From the NCBI GenBank assembly GCA_004335835.1, contig RWJK01000489.1:355-25573 (forward strand): a stretch of 25,219 bases of DNA. Direction: 5' to 3'. This DNA is from Scenedesmus sp. ARA3. Lineage: Eukaryota > Chlorophyta > Chlorophyceae > Sphaeropleales > Scenedesmaceae. The position numbers and the translations under genes were made by a program. Shown in pieces: positions 23,093-25,219 of this stretch (position 1 is the first letter of the stretch; each line of letters starts with the position of its first letter). The notes below the pieces were generated by a model. The model did no database searches. It saw nothing but the letters and a program-made list of their open reading frames with translations, and was not told the DNA's origin.

Positions 23093-25219
23093 TGCACTGC
23101 AGCAGCAGCGCAGCCCACCTGTTGAACTTGGCCTCGCTGTTGATGCCCACCCAAAAGCTGGTCAGCTCCGCGCAGATGCGGCGCGCGCCCAGGCTGTCAG
23201 GGCCGCCCATGGCAGCCACACACAGCGCCAGCGCCTCAGCGTGCAGCCCCGCGTGCACCTGCACAACACCAGCATGCGCAGTTGCGTAAGCGAGGCAATG
23301 CACCACGCAAGCTGAGGACGAGAGGCAAAGCTAGGGAAGAAATAACGCCTCCGCGTGCAGCCCCGCGTGCACCTGTGTCGTTGATATTGATGGCAGCACG
23401 CGCAGTTGTGTGAGGAAGAAGGCCACGCACCACACACGCTGAGGAGGTGAGGCGAAGCCAGAAACAAAACAGCGCAGCATGCAGTGGCTGCAAAAGTCAG
23501 CTACGCCTCCTTTCACTTCACCTGCTTGCTGCAGCAGGCGCAATGCCGCTTGGCAACTGCTGCAACACACCTCCTATACAGTGCAGACGCGCTGCATGCG
23601 TCCAACGGGCAGCATCAAGCCATCTGCACAGTCTCCGCTGCTTTCAAAGCGCGACAACGGCATCTGCTGCTGTCTACATGCCGCACCTTGGACAGGTACT
23701 CCCAGGTGCGCCGGATGATGCGCTTGGCGCAGAACAGCGTCACATCCTCGCCGCCGAGCATCTCCTTGAACTGCCCCAGCACAGGCGCCAGCTCAGCGCC
23801 ACAGCCCTCAAAGCTGGCATTGGGATCGCGCTGCAGCGCCGCATTAACTGCAGAGTCTGCTGCTGCGGTCCAGGTCATGAGGCCCTCGATGAGTGCAGCA
23901 CCGTGCAGCGAGCCCTCAGGCAGCCGCGTGTCTGGCTTGTCTGGCACAGCGCCTGGCGGACCCTCCATGCCAGCCTGGCGAGGGAGAGGCGTGTGCAAAG
24001 GTTGTGGACAGCGCAGGGGGCAGGACGTCAGAGCTGTGAAGCTAGCATAACTTGATGAATACAGTGCACACACAGTCTGAGGTTCGGGGAGAGCATTTCA
24101 GGCAAACTTGACATGTTGGGACACATAAAACCACCCCTCAGCCGCACAGCCCCGCAGCGCACCTGCAGCGGGCTGCTGGGTGGCTGGCCGCCCTCAGCGT
24201 ATCCGCGCGGCAGCGGGTGCACGCCGCGAGGCAGCCGCCCGTAGTCCTCGTACACGCGCTGCTGCGCAGGGTTGCCTGGCTTAGGCTTGAGGCTCTCTGG
24301 GAGTGCCGCAGGGAAGGCCGCGCCCTGCTGCTGCTGCTGCATCAGGCTGCGCTGGTAGAAGTCGACGCCGCGCTGGCGCGCCGCCGCGCGCGCCTCGTAC
24401 GCCTGCGCACATGGAACAGCGAAATGATTGAGTGATATCCATTGGTGATAAAAAGTGATGTAACAACGATTTGCGCGGCATGTGCAGCAGGTGCAAGTGC
24501 AGCTGCTCCTCATTGCTGTGTCGCTGTGGCAGCTGACGGCTGCACGTCGCGTGCTGCGCTGTCGGTTCCTACTAGCTTGACTCATGCCTCACCTGTGCCA
24601 GTGACTTGTCAATGTCGCGCACGGCCTTGTCTGTTGCGGCGCGCTCGATGATAGTGCAGCCCAGGTCCAGGTTGTCGTTGACCAGCAGCTGCGGGTGCAG
24701 AGACAACACAGCAAATGAGCAGCGCGTCAGACAATGGACATGAAGTGAGTAGTGTAGCCCAGGTCCACAACAAAAACATGCTGTTATGCTGCACCACCCC
24801 ACATTACCTCCACACCCTGCGCCAGCATGGCAGGGTCCATGCTCGGCTGCAGCATGACCATGCCAGCACAGCAAACAGCTATGTAAGTGTTTACGTCCGC
24901 TCGCATATGCTCAGTGCTCACCTCCACCGCCTGCGCCAGCATGGCAGGATCCATGCTGGGCTGCAGCATCATCTTCAGCTGCGTGCCCAGGCTCACGCGC
25001 AGCGGCTCCTTGCACGTCACCAGCGCCAGACTCCCCGCCAGGCTCGACACCATCAGGTGCGCAGCAGCACGCAGCCGCGACTCATCCGGATCGCTGGCAT
25101 AGTCCTTGGTCACCAGCTCATACGTGGTCATGCACGCGATGGTCACGCTGCGCTCGACAATAGGAGTGATGATCTCGCACATCGCGCGGTCAACCGCCAC
25201 AGGGACCAGCCGCTTGAGG
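19895..25219 (-). CDS. NOT1: NOT1 / CNOT1, CCR4-NOT complex scaffold (3' part, partial)
   Basis: This is the C-terminal ~1017 residues of NOT1, the scaffold of the CCR4-NOT deadenylase, which controls mRNA decay and translation. Exons on the minus strand are 25219-24922 (open at the window edge), 24688-24593, 24402-24163, 23974-23687, 23258-23119, 22452-22113, 21794-21624 and 21376-19895. All junctions are GT-AG and in phase. The first exon (ERSVTIACMTTYELVTKDYA) is the DUF3819/CNOT9-binding region. The join into LLVNDNLDLGCTIIERAATD matches plant NOT1 without a gap. The last exon (493 residues, no intron) is the NOT1 C-terminal domain that docks NOT2/NOT3, with [53 protein letters not shown] and RVLLERLIVNRPHPWGLL. 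A Ala/Gln/Ser-rich insert, poorly conserved, lies between the last two groups. The stop is TAG at 19897-19895. The N-terminal part, including the MIF4G region, lies outside the window. The family call is near certain; individual splice borders are predictions. Confidence 0.96.
21765..21930 (-). repeat. Duplicate of the NOT1 seventh-exon acceptor edge (131-bp offset)
   Basis: The exon start VAQLFEDFA (border 21794) has a copy reading VAQLFDDCA at border 21925, preceded by GCCTACAG. The copy diverges after about 25 bp. Confidence 0.8.
22783..23165 (-). repeat. Four copies of the NOT1 fifth-exon donor edge plus a (CA)n tract
   Basis: The exon end coding FWVGINSEAKFN(R) with donor GTGGGC/GTGCGG occurs at borders 23119 (used), 22981, 22885 and 22783 (most diverged). 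A (CA)~24 run at 23037-23085 lies in the unit next to the exon. Unit length is about 96-102 bp without the CA expansion. Confidence 0.9.
23225..23390 (-). repeat. Duplicate of the NOT1 fifth-exon acceptor edge (114-bp offset)
   Basis: CAG|GTGCACGCGGGGCTGCACGC occurs at borders 23258 (used) and 23372. The upstream copy reads VHAGLHAEALFLP and then meets a stop. Confidence 0.85.
24808..24980 (-). repeat. Duplicate of the NOT1 first-in-window donor edge (114-bp offset)
   Basis: The exon end coding MLQPSMDPAMLAQAVE (border 24922) is repeated as MLQPSMDPAMLAQGVE (border 24808, donor GTAATG). The 114 bp between them is open in frame. Confidence 0.9.

Noticed and set aside
22785..23315. Plus-strand ORF with repeated Thr-His runs
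   Set aside because: It reflects the (CA)n tract and border copies in a NOT1 intron.

Overview
This window is nuclear DNA from a eukaryote, most likely a chlorophyte green alga (Chlorophyceae-like). The reasons are short exons split by many small GT-AG introns, a nuclear gene whose C-terminus is of the plant UBP12/13 type, TGTAA-type polyadenylation motifs, a secreted protein with an algal-looking signal peptide ending near RKLLQ, and pervasive CAG/CTG triplets. The genus cannot be fixed from sequence alone. I found no bacterial-type operon, tRNA, rRNA, CRISPR array or recognisable transposon. Layout: all three supported genes lie on the minus strand. From right to left: (1) 25219-19895, the 3' part of NOT1, the scaffold of the CCR4-NOT deadenylase complex. 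It has eight exons in the window, giving about 1017 residues, and the gene continues off the right edge. (2) 18579-4885, a complete 24-exon, 1266-residue ubiquitin-specific protease of the UBP12/UBP13/USP7 family. It has a MATH domain, a USP catalytic core with Cys, His and Asp boxes, ubiquitin-like repeats, and a terminal VKIYN. Every exon phase agrees with its neighbours. (3) 3370-2114, a probable two-exon secreted Pro/Ala/Gly-rich protein of unknown function. The stretches 1-2113, 3371-4884 and 18580-19894 hold no gene I can support. They contain UTRs, likely promoters, and some striking palindromes. NOT1 acts in mRNA deadenylation and turnover, and the protease acts in protein de-ubiquitination. 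They are same-strand neighbours, and the sequence shows no functional coupling. The most unusual property of the window is the architecture of its introns. About half of the 30 introns in the two large genes (15 by my reading) carry one to four extra partial copies of the adjacent exon edge, splice site included. The copies sit on the intron side in tandem, with offsets mostly 91-140 bp and often 114-120 bp. They look like border-spanning tandem duplications that lengthen introns without touching the reading frame. Some copies offer in-frame alternative splice sites (+38 residues), some lead into stops, and many have the form CAG|GT, which could act as an acceptor and a donor at once.
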